A stretch of DNA of 64,000 nucleotides from Bog-532 sp963833835. Lineage in GTDB: Bacteria; Actinomycetota; Actinomycetes; Streptosporangiales; Streptosporangiaceae. Both the position numbers and the translations under genes were made by a program. Below are positions 25,998 to 36,578 of this stretch, in pieces (the stretch's first letter is position 1; every line of letters starts with the position of its first letter). The notes beneath the pieces are model-generated. The model ran no database searches, was not told where the DNA came from, and worked only from the letters and a program-made list of their open reading frames with translations. The stretch covers positions 310,001-374,000 of the forward strand of contig CAWHZI010000015.1 in the NCBI GenBank assembly GCA_963833835.1. Direction: 5' to 3'.

Positions 25998-27155
25998 ATG
26001 GCGCTGGAGTTCCGGCCTTCACCCCGTCCCACGCTCGGCGTCGAGTGGGAGCTCGGCCTGGTCGATGTCCGCACCGGTGACCTCGTCTCGGCGGCATCAG
26101 AGGTCGTCGAGGAGGCTCGGGCTCAGATACCGGCGGGCGAGTCGCGAGTGCACCAGGAACTGCTGCGCAACACCGTCGAACTGGTCACCGGGATCTGCGA
26201 GTCCGTGCCGCAGGCCACCGCCGACCTGGCCGAGAGCCGTGATGTCGTCCGGCGGGTCGCCCGGCAGCGCGGCCTGGAGATCTTCAGCGCCGGCACGCAC
26301 CCATTCGCCCGCTGGTACGACCAGGAGGTCAGTGAAGGTGAGCGGTACGCCGCGCTGATCGAGCGCACCCAGTGGTGGGGGCGGCACATGCTCATCTTCG
26401 GCGTCCACGTGCATGTGGGCGTGGACTCGGTCGGCAAGGTGCTGCCGATCCTCAACGGGCTGCTGCGCTGGTTCCCGCATTTGCAGGCGCTGTCGGCCGC
26501 TTCGCCCTTCTGGGGCGGGGCCGACACCGGTTACGCCAGCAACCGGGCCCTGATGTTCCAGCAGCTGCCGACGGCCGGGCTGCCGTTCCAGTTCGGCACC
26601 TGGGCGCAGTTCGAGGCGTACGTGAGCGACATGCTGGCCACCGGCGTGATCAGCGATTTCAAGGAGATCCGCTGGGACATCCGTCCCTCTCCGGCGCTGG
26701 GCACCATCGAGGTCCGCGTCTTCGACGGGCTGCCGACGCTCGAGGAAGTGGCCGCTGTCGCCGCGCTGACTCACTGCCTGGTCGTCGACTTCGATCGCCG
26801 GCTGGAAGCCGGCGAGACGCTGCCCACGCTGCCGCCATGGCATGTACAGGAGAACAAGTGGCGCGCGGCCCGGTACGGGCTGGACGCCGAGGTCATTCTC
26901 GACGCCCAGAACCGTGAGCGACTGGTCACCGACGACCTGTATGACCTGCTGAACCGGCTCGAGCCGATGGCGGCGCGGCTGGGCTGCCCGGCCGAACTCG
27001 CGTCTGTGTCCGATCTCATCACCACTGGAGCGAGCTACCAGCGGCAGCGGGCGGTGGCCGCCCGGGCGGGCGGCGACCTGTGGGCGGTGGTGGACAGCCT
27101 GGTCCGGGAGATGCGTGACGGCCTGCCGGGCAGCGCAGCTCGCGCGGTTAGCTGA
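25998..27155 (+). CDS. Carboxylate-amine ligase, YbdK/EgtA-type glutamate-cysteine ligase
   Basis: 385 residues of the GCS2 family. TLGVEWELGLVD near the N-terminus holds the metal-binding Glu residues; HVHVGVD and IRPSPALGTIEVRVFDGLPT are the other conserved blocks. Members join glutamate and cysteine (as in EgtA of ergothioneine synthesis) or act as weak YbdK ligases; no egtB-E genes are adjacent, so the pathway is open. The ATG start was chosen as the first fitting the family N-terminus. It overlaps the convergent LLM gene by eight bases. Confidence 0.9.
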   Translation: MALEFRPSPRPTLGVEWELGLVDVRTGDLVSAASEVVEEARAQIPAGESRVHQELLRNTVELVTGICESVPQATADLAESRDVVRRVARQRGLEIFSAGTHPFARWYDQEVSEGERYAALIERTQWWGRHMLIFGVHVHVGVDSVGKVLPILNGLLRWFPHLQALSAASPFWGGADTGYASNRALMFQQLPTAGLPFQFGTWAQFEAYVSDMLATGVISDFKEIRWDIRPSPALGTIEVRVFDGLPTLEEVAAVAALTHCLVVDFDRRLEAGETLPTLPPWHVQENKWRAARYGLDAEVILDAQNRERLVTDDLYDLLNRLEPMAARLGCPAELASVSDLITTGASYQRQRAVAARAGGDLWAVVDSLVREMRDGLPGSAARAVS

Positions 27156-27987
27156 TCTGGGCCAATGCTGCGGCCAGCGGCTCGAGCACAGCCGGAGTGA
27201 GCGGCGGGCGCAGGTAGACGATGGCGAGGTCCAGCCCTACCTCGCCCAGCGCGGCGGCCTGGTCCGCTGTGGCCGACGCACCCGCCGCGGGGTCGAACTG
27301 CACATGCGACGACAGCGTGATCTCGGCCGGGTCCCGCCCGATGTCGGCGCAGTGCGCGTGCAGGACCTCTCGCTTGCGGGCGAACTCCTCGGTGGTGCCG
27401 CCGCCGAAGTTCCAGTGCTGGGCGAAACGCGCCGCGGTACGCAGCGTCCGCTTCTCCCCTCCGCCGCCGATGCAGATCGGCGGCAGCGGGCGCTGCGGTC
27501 CCTTCGGCTCGTTGTGGGCGTCGGTGAGCTGGTAGTAGCGCCCCTGGAACGAGAACGCGGGCTCGGACAGGAGGCCGACGAGCACCTCACAGGCCTCCTC
27601 GAATCGGTCGCTGCGCTCGCCCGGGGTGCCCAGCTCGATGCCGTAGGCACCGGACTCCTCCTCGTTCCACCCGGCGCCGATACCCAGCTCGAGCCGGCCC
27701 GACGAGATGATGTCCAAGGTGGCCACCATGTTGGCCAGCACGGCCGGATGCCGGTAGTGGATCCCGGTGACCAGGGTGCCCAGGCGCAGGCGCGAGGTGG
27801 CCTGGGCCAGCGCAGCCAGCATCATCCAGCCTTCGAGACAGGGGCCGCCAGCGTTGCCGTCGATCGGGTAGAAGTGGTCGAAGTTCCACCCCGACTCGAA
27901 GACCTCGATCTGGTCGGCGGCTCGCCACACCTCGAGCACGTCATCCCAGGTGGTGCTCTGATTGGCCGTCTTGAACGCGAACCGCAC
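27148..27987 (-). CDS. LLM-class F420-dependent oxidoreductase
   Basis: 279 residues of the luciferase-like barrel. RLRLGTLVTGIHYRHPAVLANMVATLDIISSGRLELGIGAGW is the typical block of the F420-dependent branch, and PICIGGGGEKRTLR the phosphate/flavin-binding turn. The substrate is unknown. It lies 47 bases downstream of the isocitrate dehydrogenase gene on the same strand and could be read through from it. Confidence 0.88.
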   Translation of the reverse strand: MRFAFKTANQSTTWDDVLEVWRAADQIEVFESGWNFDHFYPIDGNAGGPCLEGWMMLAALAQATSRLRLGTLVTGIHYRHPAVLANMVATLDIISSGRLELGIGAGWNEEESGAYGIELGTPGERSDRFEEACEVLVGLLSEPAFSFQGRYYQLTDAHNEPKGPQRPLPPICIGGGGEKRTLRTAARFAQHWNFGGGTTEEFARKREVLHAHCADIGRDPAEITLSSHVQFDPAAGASATADQAAALGEVGLDLAIVYLRPPLTPAVLEPLAAALAQIS

Positions 27988-28034
27988 CGGTGGCGCCCTT
28001 TCTCGAAGGAATCGAATACTTACCTGGTTGGTGA

Positions 28035-30224
<2,190 letters not shown>

Positions 30225-30312
30225 CGGTGTTGCCAGCTCCTGCTCTGGAGGTTTCTTCTCGACGTCAAGATACTCCTAGGCACGCCCCGACCGCCAACCA
30301 GCCCGGCCGCTC

Positions 30313-31083
30313 CTAGAGTCCCGTGCTCGACCAGTTGATCGTCTCGGGCGCCACCAGCGGGGCTCCCACCTCAACCTGGAGGTTCTCGTGCGATCCGAGC
30401 GGCACGTTGCGCGGGCTGCCCGTCCAGACCTTGCCGTTCACGATTACGGTGACGGCGCCCTTGGCTGACCCCACCTGGCCGGCGGACAGCGGCTGATTCC
30501 ACTCATCGAAGAAGTCTCCGAGCGTGAACGTCCGCTGCTCGGGTGACTCGATGTGGATGATTCCGTCCGCGGCGTGGGTGTGCAGCCAGTAGAAGCAACG
30601 GCCGGAGTCGACGAACGGTCCCGCGGACGTCTGCTGGGCGACAGCGTGGGGGATGCCGATCCCGGCCGGCACCTGCCGCTGCTGCCCGTGCACGAAGATC
30701 GTCAGGTGGGTGTGGATGTGGAAGACCGTCTGCTCGGCGGTCTGGCACGAAATTCCGTCGATGGCCTGCCCCGAGGTGGCGGCCGACGTCCCGGCGAGCG
30801 CCTGCGCGGCCGGGATGGGTACCCGCTCCGGACCCATCGCACCCGCGGCCGACGCCGCCTTGAGCGGGCCGAGCGTGGACAGCGCCGCGTAATGCGCGGA
30901 GTCCGCGGCGCTGGAACCACTGGGCAGGGCGAATCCGAGACCGGCACCCAGGCCCGCCAGCACCACGGCCGCGCCGCCCCACGCCGCCAGCCGCCCGCGC
31001 CGCTTACGTTGCGCCTCCTTCTTCCTGGCCTGCTCGACTGCGCGCCGCCTGCTCTCCCGTGAGGTTCGTTCCGACACCGGCAC
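30313..31083 (-). CDS. Membrane-anchored protein with HxHxH and HTH motifs, function unknown
   Basis: 256 residues. A basic cytoplasmic N-terminus (about residues 1-30, rich in Arg/Lys) is followed by one transmembrane helix (LAAWGGAAVVLAGLGAGLGFAL) and an external domain. That domain has FHIHTHLTIFV and CFYWLHTHAADGIIHIESP, so five to six His residues and two Cys (SCQT, GRCF) in two clusters that could bind a metal. I recognise this as a conserved actinomycete type but know no function; metal binding is inference. Its promoter region holds three TACGTA boxes. Confidence 0.7.
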   Translation of the reverse strand: MPVSERTSRESRRRAVEQARKKEAQRKRRGRLAAWGGAAVVLAGLGAGLGFALPSGSSAADSAHYAALSTLGPLKAASAAGAMGPERVPIPAAQALAGTSAATSGQAIDGISCQTAEQTVFHIHTHLTIFVHGQQRQVPAGIGIPHAVAQQTSAGPFVDSGRCFYWLHTHAADGIIHIESPEQRTFTLGDFFDEWNQPLSAGQVGSAKGAVTVIVNGKVWTGSPRNVPLGSHENLQVEVGAPLVAPETINWSSTGL

Positions 31084-31091
31084 TCCAAATC

Positions 31092-31119
31092 TACGTATCT
31101 ACTACGTACTACTTACGTA
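31092..31119. promoter_or_regulatory. Three TACGTA boxes at 11-bp spacing
   Basis: TACGTA occurs at 31092, 31103 and 31114, each start exactly 11 bases apart, placing them on one face of the helix. They sit directly upstream of the start codon at 31083 and the last lies over the 3' end of the MFS gene. Likely an operator or promoter array for the His-motif protein. Confidence 0.6.
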
Positions 31120-32383
31120 CGGAGATAGTAGCAACTGCCGCGGGGTCCTTCGCCGGAGCGGCCCGGAGGTGGCGGACGCTGGGGACGGCCAGGGCGACGG
31201 CGCTTCCGGCCACCGTCCAGCCGGCGGCGAGCCACAGGGTGGTGGTGACGCCGATCGCGCTGGACAGGGGTCCGGCCAGGGCGTAGCCCAGCGGCACGAG
31301 CGCCACCGAGCCCAGCCAGTCGTAGGCGCTGACCCGGGACAGGACCGCCGCAGGCACGTGCTGCTGCAAGGCGGTGTCCCAGAGCGTTCCGAACACCGCG
31401 AGGCCGACGCCGGAGACGGCGGCGGCCGCAGCGATCGCACCGGCCGGCGCCTGCAGGGCAAGCAGCGCGAGCGGTCCGGCGAAGGTGAACGTGCCGATCG
31501 TGGCCGCAACCAGTGGCCGCCGGGGCCGGGCGCGCAGGATGGCGAGGCCGCCGACGATCGAGCCGCCGCCCTGGGCCGCGAGGATGAGACCCCAGGAGGT
31601 CGCGCCGCCGAGGGTCCGGTCAGCGATCACCGCACCGAGGACCATGAACGGCGCGTAGGCGAGCAGGTTGAACAGGCCGAACTGGACGACGATCACCCAC
31701 AGCCAGGTCCGGGACCGGAATTCGGTCCAGCCCGTCCGCAGCTGGGCGGCGAACGACTCGCGCGGGGGCGGAGCCTGGGCGGGCAGGTGCAGCCGGGCCA
31801 GGCACACGGCGCTGACCGCGTAGGTGGCGCCGTCGATGGCGATGGCCCAGCCGGCGCCGCCCGCGGCCACGATCAGCCCCGCGGCGGCCGGCCCGACGAT
31901 CTGGGCCGTCGAGGACGCGACGCCGCGCAGCGCGTTGGCCTGTTGCAGGCGGGCGGGGCTGACCACGGAGGGGAGCAGCCCGGTCAGCGCGGGGTTGAAG
32001 AACGCCTGCCCGGCGCCGATCACCCCGGCCAGGACCATGAATACCCACAGCGGCGGGGATCCGGTGAGCAGGAGCGCGGCGAGGAGCAGCTCGCTGGCGC
32101 AGCGGGCCACGTCCGAGCCGATCATCACGGCCCGGCGGGACAGCCGGTCGGCGATCACCCCGCCGGCCAGCAGCAGGATGACCAGCGGGACCGTCTCGGC
32201 GGCCAGCACGTAGCCGACATCCTCGGCGCTGCGGCCTTGCTGCAGGACAGCGAAGGTCAGCGCGACCGGCACCATAGCCGCCCCGACCAGGGAGGTGGCG
32301 TAGCCGGTGAAGAACAGCCGGAAGTCCCGCTCGGCCAGAACGCCAAGCCGCCCGCGCCACCCGCCGGGCTCGGCACCGGTCAC
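31109..32383 (-). CDS. MFS transporter (DHA3/enterobactin-exporter-like)
   Basis: 424 residues with 12 predicted helices. The N-terminus RDFRLFFTGYATSLVGAAMVPVALTFAVLQ and the loop GGVIADRLSRRAVMIGSDVARC (motif A type) place it in the major facilitator group that exports drugs or siderophores. Its start overlaps the stop of the ArsR-like regulator gene upstream by four bases (ATGA), so it is under that regulator. Confidence 0.9.
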   Translation of the reverse strand: MTGAEPGGWRGRLGVLAERDFRLFFTGYATSLVGAAMVPVALTFAVLQQGRSAEDVGYVLAAETVPLVILLLAGGVIADRLSRRAVMIGSDVARCASELLLAALLLTGSPPLWVFMVLAGVIGAGQAFFNPALTGLLPSVVSPARLQQANALRGVASSTAQIVGPAAAGLIVAAGGAGWAIAIDGATYAVSAVCLARLHLPAQAPPPRESFAAQLRTGWTEFRSRTWLWVIVVQFGLFNLLAYAPFMVLGAVIADRTLGGATSWGLILAAQGGGSIVGGLAILRARPRRPLVAATIGTFTFAGPLALLALQAPAGAIAAAAAVSGVGLAVFGTLWDTALQQHVPAAVLSRVSAYDWLGSVALVPLGYALAGPLSSAIGVTTTLWLAAGWTVAGSAVALAVPSVRHLRAAPAKDPAAVATISVRK

Positions 32384-32934
32384 GGGGACTCAGTGGCAGC
32401 CGGGGTGGGGTCGGCCATGACAAACATGACCAGGCTGGTGTTGACGTGCACGGTGCCCGGCTCATGCGGCCGCCGGGCGCGCTCGTGGAGCAACGTTGCC
32501 GCCTCGCGGATGGAGGTGCGGGCTTCCGCCCAGTCGTCCGGGTCCACCCACAGCTCGGCGTCGACGGCCAGCACCGGCGTTTCTGCTGCCCGCTGCCCGG
32601 CGCGGCGGCGCAGCTCCTCGATGACGGCCTCGACGAACAGCGCGTGCCCCTCGGCGTCGGCGGACGCCTGGTCCCCGGTGTGCGGTGGCACCCGGTAGCG
32701 GTAGCGGCGCTCCTGCCCGCCGCGCCGGGACCGCTGCTCGGCCAGCTCCACGACCTCCGCATCGGCCAGCTGCCGCAGGTGATAGCTGGCCAGGGCCTGG
32801 CTGACGCCGAGCTCTCGGCCGAGCTCGGCCGCCGACATCGCCGCCCCGGTGAGCAGGGACAGCATCCGCAGCCGCAGCGGGTGCGCGCGAGCACGCAGCG
32901 CGGCGACCTGTCGTCCCTCGACCTCCAAAGACAT
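32380..32934 (-). CDS. ArsR-like winged helix regulator
   Basis: 184 residues. The DNA-binding part is RAHPLRLRMLSLLTGAAMSAAELGRELGVSQALASYHLRQLADAEVVEL (about residues 16-64), followed by a basic wing and a C-terminal helical domain. No metal-binding Cys motif of classical ArsR is present, so it probably senses an organic ligand. Coupled to the MFS gene; together a typical self-regulated efflux unit. Confidence 0.88.
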   Translation of the reverse strand: MSLEVEGRQVAALRARAHPLRLRMLSLLTGAAMSAAELGRELGVSQALASYHLRQLADAEVVELAEQRSRRGGQERRYRYRVPPHTGDQASADAEGHALFVEAVIEELRRRAGQRAAETPVLAVDAELWVDPDDWAEARTSIREAATLLHERARRPHEPGTVHVNTSLVMFVMADPTPAATESP

Positions 32935-33024
32935 GTTTGCAGCTTAGCTCTGGCGTTACTGACCTGCAAGCATTCCTTTGGATGTCACCTGGGGAACGAG
33001 TTGCGCGGCGCTTGGTGAGCCTGG

Positions 33025-34047
33025 CTAGGCGGCGGAACGGTCGGTGACGGGGCGACGGCGCAGGCCCGGGTGCTGCAGCGCGGGCGGCAGGTAGGCCTGG
33101 TCGAGCGGGCCGACATCGGTGCCGGGCGGGACGATCTCGTCGATACGGTCGAGGATGTCGTCGGACAGCGCGACGTCGAGGCCGGCCAGCAGGTCGTCCA
33201 GCTGTTCCTCGGTCCTGGCCCCGAGCAGAGCACTGGTCACGCCAGGGTGGGTGATGGTGAACGCCATCGCGAGGTGGGTCATCGGCATACCCGCTTCCGC
33301 GGCGATGGGGATGAGCTGCTCCACGACGTCGAGGCGATGCTCGTCGTTGAGGTGCCGGAAGAAGCGCGCCCGGCTGAGGTCGCTGCGCTGGCCCTTGCGG
33401 ACCCGGCCGGTGAGCAGGCCCTGCGCCAGCGGTCCCCACACCATCGTGCCCAGCCCGTGGCGCTGGGCGACCGGCAGCACCTCCCGCTCGATCCCGCGGT
33501 TGAGGATCGAGTAGGCCGGCTGCTCGGTGCTGAACCCCTCCAGGCCCCGCCGCTCGGCGACCCACTGGGCCTCGACGATGCAGGACGCAGGCGACCCGGA
33601 CGCCCCGATCGCCCGGACCTTGCCGCTGCGGACCAGATCGGACAGCGCCGACAGCGTCTCCTCGATGCCGGTATCGGGGTCGGGCCGGTGGAGCTGGTAC
33701 AGGTCGATGTGGTCGGTCTGCAGCCGGCGCAGCGAGTTCTCGACCGCGGTCGTGATCCACCGCCGCGAGGCGCCCTGGGCGTTCGGGTCCTCGCCCGTCG
33801 GGCGGCCGAACTTGGTCGCGAGCACGACGTCGTCGCGCCGTCCCTTCAGGGCCTGGCCGACGACTTCCTCGGAGTCGCCGTAGGCGTCGGCGGTGTCGAT
33901 GAAGTTGATCCCGGCATCGAGGGCCTTGTGGATGATGCGGGCCGAGTCGGCCGGGTCGGAGTTGCCGACCGACGTGGCGAACATCAGCGCGCCGAGCGCG
34001 TACGGGCTGACCTTGATGCCGGTCCGGCCGAGGGTGCGGTACTGCAT
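33025..34047 (-). CDS. Aldo/keto reductase
   Basis: 340 residues from the ATG at 34047, which has AGGAGAGA upstream; a start 17 codons earlier lies inside the operator palindromes and is not chosen. The catalytic tetrad is intact: D51 and Y56 (DTADAYGDSEE), K79 (LATKF) and H120 (DLYQLHRPD). It reduces carbonyls with NADPH. Divergent from a TetR gene, with paired palindromes between them, so it is probably the target of that repressor. Confidence 0.93.
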   Translation of the reverse strand: MQYRTLGRTGIKVSPYALGALMFATSVGNSDPADSARIIHKALDAGINFIDTADAYGDSEEVVGQALKGRRDDVVLATKFGRPTGEDPNAQGASRRWITTAVENSLRRLQTDHIDLYQLHRPDPDTGIEETLSALSDLVRSGKVRAIGASGSPASCIVEAQWVAERRGLEGFSTEQPAYSILNRGIEREVLPVAQRHGLGTMVWGPLAQGLLTGRVRKGQRSDLSRARFFRHLNDEHRLDVVEQLIPIAAEAGMPMTHLAMAFTITHPGVTSALLGARTEEQLDDLLAGLDVALSDDILDRIDEIVPPGTDVGPLDQAYLPPALQHPGLRRRPVTDRSAA

Positions 34048-34077
34048 GGCGGTCTCTCCTGCCGTATCGTGAGAGCT

Positions 34078-34121
34078 AAGCGGAAAGCTCTTCCGCAACT
34101 ATACGGAAAGTCTTTCCGCTT
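34078..34121. promoter_or_regulatory. Double palindromic operator between aldo/keto reductase and TetR genes
   Basis: Two palindromes: GCGGAA-N5-TTCCGC at 34080-34096 and CGGAAAG-T-CTTTCCG at 34104-34118. The outer arms AAGCGGAAAG and its complement also form a perfect 10-bp inverted repeat over 44 bp. This fits binding of two TetR dimers. Confidence 0.8.
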
Positions 34122-34231
34122 AAGCAAGCGACGGTGGCCGCGGCGAGGACGGCGGCGTGGGCCGGGCGACGGCGAGAGCGGCGTACGCGAGGCTGGCGCG
34201 ACGGCGAGAGTGAACAGGGCGGAGGACGGTC

Positions 34232-34798
34232 GTGACGGAGACGGCGGCGATGCGCCGGCGGCGGGCCGACGCACAGCGGAACCTCGAGGCTCTGCTCGAC
34301 GCGGCCAAGGCCGTATTCGCCGTATCGGGCGTGGACGCCCCGGCCAAGGAGATCACCGACCGGGCCGGCGTCGGGGTGGGCACGCTCTACCGGCACTTCC
34401 CGCAGCGCTCAGACCTCGTGCTGGCCGTGCTGAAGCACGAGATCGACGCCTGCGCCGACGCGGGCCCGGCGCTGAGCGCGGCCAATCCCCCGGGCGCGGC
34501 GCTGACCAAGTGGATCCAGCGGTACACCGAACTGATCGCGACCAAGGCCGGGCTGGCGTCGGCCCTGCAGTCGGCCGATGGCGCCCACCAGGCGATGCGG
34601 ACCCACTTCTACCAGCGCATGGCACCCGTGCTCGAGACGCTGATGGCGGCGGCCACGGCGGCCGGGGCGATCCGGCCCGACGTCAGCGCCATGGACGTCC
34701 TGCACGCGGTGCCGCTGCTGTGCCAGCCGGTGCCGGGTGAGGAGCCCGGCTACGGCCGCCGCCTGGTCGACGTGTTCATCGACGGCCTACGGCCCTGA
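34232..34798 (+). CDS. TetR-family transcriptional regulator
   Basis: 188 residues. The helix-turn-helix covers about residues 12-58 (RNLEALLDAAKAVFAVSGVDAPAKEITDRAGVGVGTLYRHFPQR), followed by the ligand-binding helical domain ending VDVFIDGLRP. It starts at a GTG- or ATG-rich stretch; the ATG at 34232 matches the family. It probably represses itself and the divergent aldo/keto reductase gene through the paired palindromes. Its 3' end overlaps the antiparallel RHH gene by 49 bases. Confidence 0.9.
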   Translation: MTETAAMRRRRADAQRNLEALLDAAKAVFAVSGVDAPAKEITDRAGVGVGTLYRHFPQRSDLVLAVLKHEIDACADAGPALSAANPPGAALTKWIQRYTELIATKAGLASALQSADGAHQAMRTHFYQRMAPVLETLMAAATAAGAIRPDVSAMDVLHAVPLLCQPVPGEEPGYGRRLVDVFIDGLRP

Positions 34799-35118
34799 AG
34801 GTAGTAGGCAATCGCGGACTGAATGAGGCCGAGCGGAATCTCCAGATAGCGTGCGGCCTCCGCGGCGTCACCACCGTTGTCGCGGACCACCGATATGACC
34901 TCGGACACGTCCTTGCCCGTCCCGAGCAGCCGGGCCCGGCGGCCGGCTGGGCCGTTGGCGAACCGGACCAGCGGATGCTCATCCATGCGCAAGCCCTCCT
35001 CGATGTAGCGCTGCGCGAGAGTACGAGGCGGCAGGTGAACATGGCGAGCACGCGCGGCCAGACGGTCGATCGTGGCCTCACTGAGGCGGACACTCAGCGG
35101 ATGACTCATGTAGTTCAT
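34750..35118 (-). CDS. Orphan antitoxin-like protein: RHH N-terminus plus DUF433 domain
   Basis: 122 residues from the ATG at 35118 (a start at 35145 would put the operator inside the gene). The N-terminus SHPLSVRLSEATIDRLAARAR is ribbon-helix-helix-like; the C-terminal half LVRFANGPAGRRARLLGTGKDVSEVISVVRDNGGDAAEAARYL is DUF433, a VapB-related fold. Such proteins normally pair with a PIN or DUF5615 toxin, but none is next to it. It may be solitary, or may have lost its toxin. Confidence 0.75.
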   Translation of the reverse strand: MNYMSHPLSVRLSEATIDRLAARARHVHLPPRTLAQRYIEEGLRMDEHPLVRFANGPAGRRARLLGTGKDVSEVISVVRDNGGDAAEAARYLEIPLGLIQSAIAYYLQGRRPSMNTSTRRRP

Positions 35119-35121
35119 TGT

Positions 35122-35142
35122 AGTGCCGTGTATTACGGCACT
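35122..35142. promoter_or_regulatory. Palindromic operator of the RHH-DUF433 gene
   Basis: AGTGCCGT and ACGGCACT form a perfect 8-bp inverted repeat with a 5-base AT-rich spacer, four bases upstream of the chosen start codon. Expected for self-repression by an RHH protein; such close spacing suggests a leaderless or very short-leader transcript. Confidence 0.65.
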
Positions 35143-35272
35143 CAATTTCAGTTTGGTCGCCTCCGCACGCGCGATCCGCTGAGGGGCAGGAATGCCGGGC
35201 GGCCGGGGGTGGCGGGCCGTAGAGTTCCGGAGGCGGATGCCTCGAATGTCATTGTCTGGCCTGGAGATGGTG

Positions 35273-36196
35273 ATGGAACGCGCGAGTGTGGGCCGACGGG
35301 CGGTGCTGGCGGGCCTGGCGGCGGGAGCGCTGGCCGGGTGCGGGCGGGCGGCGGGGCTGGGCTCGGGGGGTCATGCCGCCGCTTCCGCGCCGTCCCCCTC
35401 CCCCGCAATGGCTGGGACCGGGACGGCGCGCACCAGTCCGTCGGCGGTAGCCACTGCCACGGCGGCGTCTACGCCGTCAGCGGCGCCAGGGCTTAGCCGG
35501 GCTGAGGTGGTGGCCCGTTACGGCGAGCTGAGGCCGCACTACTGGGGATTCGGCGGGCCGGGGGTGGTGCGCGACCTGCACACGACGCGGCGGGTGGTCG
35601 CGCTGACCTTCGACGCCTGCGGCGGGCCGGGCGGCAGCGGGTACGACGAGGCCCTGATCCAATTCCTGCGGCAGCGGGAGGTGCCGGCCACGCTGTTCCT
35701 GAACTCGCGCTGGATCGACGAAAACCCGGCCGTGTTCCGGCAGCTGCGGGGCGAGCCGCTGTTCGAGCTGGCCAATCACGGCACCCGGCACCTGCCCCTG
35801 TCGGTCAGCGGACGGTCGGCCTACGGCATCGGTGGCACACGGGACGCGGGCGAGGTCTACGACGAGGTGGCCACGAACCAGATCAAGCTGACCCGGCTGC
35901 TGGGCACCCCACCGCGCTTCTTCCGGGCCGGCACCGCCTACTCCGACGACGTCGCGGCGCAGATCGTCACGGCCATGAACGTTTCCCTGGTCACCTTCTC
36001 GGTCAACGGCGACGGCGGAGCCACCTTCACCCCCGAGGAAGTGCGCAGCACCGTCGCCGCCGCCCCGGCCGGGTCCATCGTGCTGTGCCACATGAACCAT
36101 CCGCGCGGCGGCACGGCCGAGGGCATCGCGGCCGCGGTCCCCCCGCTGAGGGCGTCCGGCTACCGCTTCGTCCGCCTCTCCGACGGCCTGTCCTGA
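35273..36196 (+). CDS. Polysaccharide deacetylase, Tat-type lipoprotein
   Basis: 307 residues from the ATG at 35273 with GGAG six bases upstream. A twin-arginine signal (SVGRRAVLAGLAAGALAG) ends in the lipobox LAGC, followed by a Ser/Thr/Pro/Ala-rich linker. The NodB domain has TFDACGGPGG (catalytic Asp), ANHGTRH (zinc His pair) and RFFRAGTAYSDD. It probably removes N- or O-acetyl groups from peptidoglycan or another wall polysaccharide outside the membrane. Confidence 0.9.
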   Translation: MERASVGRRAVLAGLAAGALAGCGRAAGLGSGGHAAASAPSPSPAMAGTGTARTSPSAVATATAASTPSAAPGLSRAEVVARYGELRPHYWGFGGPGVVRDLHTTRRVVALTFDACGGPGGSGYDEALIQFLRQREVPATLFLNSRWIDENPAVFRQLRGEPLFELANHGTRHLPLSVSGRSAYGIGGTRDAGEVYDEVATNQIKLTRLLGTPPRFFRAGTAYSDDVAAQIVTAMNVSLVTFSVNGDGGATFTPEEVRSTVAAAPAGSIVLCHMNHPRGGTAEGIAAAVPPLRASGYRFVRLSDGLS

Positions 36197-36199
36197 CGG

Positions 36200-36578
36200 T
36201 CCGCGGCCCAGCCCGGCCCGGCGTCCGAACCGGTCGTCGTAGCGGTACTTCCGCAGCAGCCCGACCAGCCCCAGGTACCGGTCGTAGTCCCAGTTGGTCG
36301 GCCGCTGGGACGGATCGGGGAGGGCCCGGGTGTCCAGCCGGGTGTACGGGCCGAGCTCGGCCACCGTGATGCGGGCCAGCGCGCGGTCCCAGCGCGGGGA
36401 GTTGTCCGTGCCCTCCCACGGGTGGTAGGTGGTGACCAGCCCGGATGCCTCTGGGTCGCGCTGGGTGGCCAGGTAGCGGTGCCAGCTGACCAGGCGGGAA
36501 GAAGGCTGTTCCGGGCCGCCCGGAACACGATGTGCGGCACCATGCCCGTGGCCCACTGCGGGCGAAAACCGGGGGCTA
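36200..36578 (-). pseudogene. Remnant of an MGH1-like glycoside hydrolase
   Basis: On the minus strand one frame gives APGFRPQWATGMVPHIVFRA and the next frame gives WHRYLATQRDPEASGLVTTY then HPWEGTDNSPRWD and NWDYDRYLGLVGLLRKY. These are recognisable blocks of the alpha/alpha-barrel glucosidase (MGH1/GH63-like) family, joined by a frameshift and an internal deletion near 36500. Both ends of the gene are missing. Confidence 0.75.
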
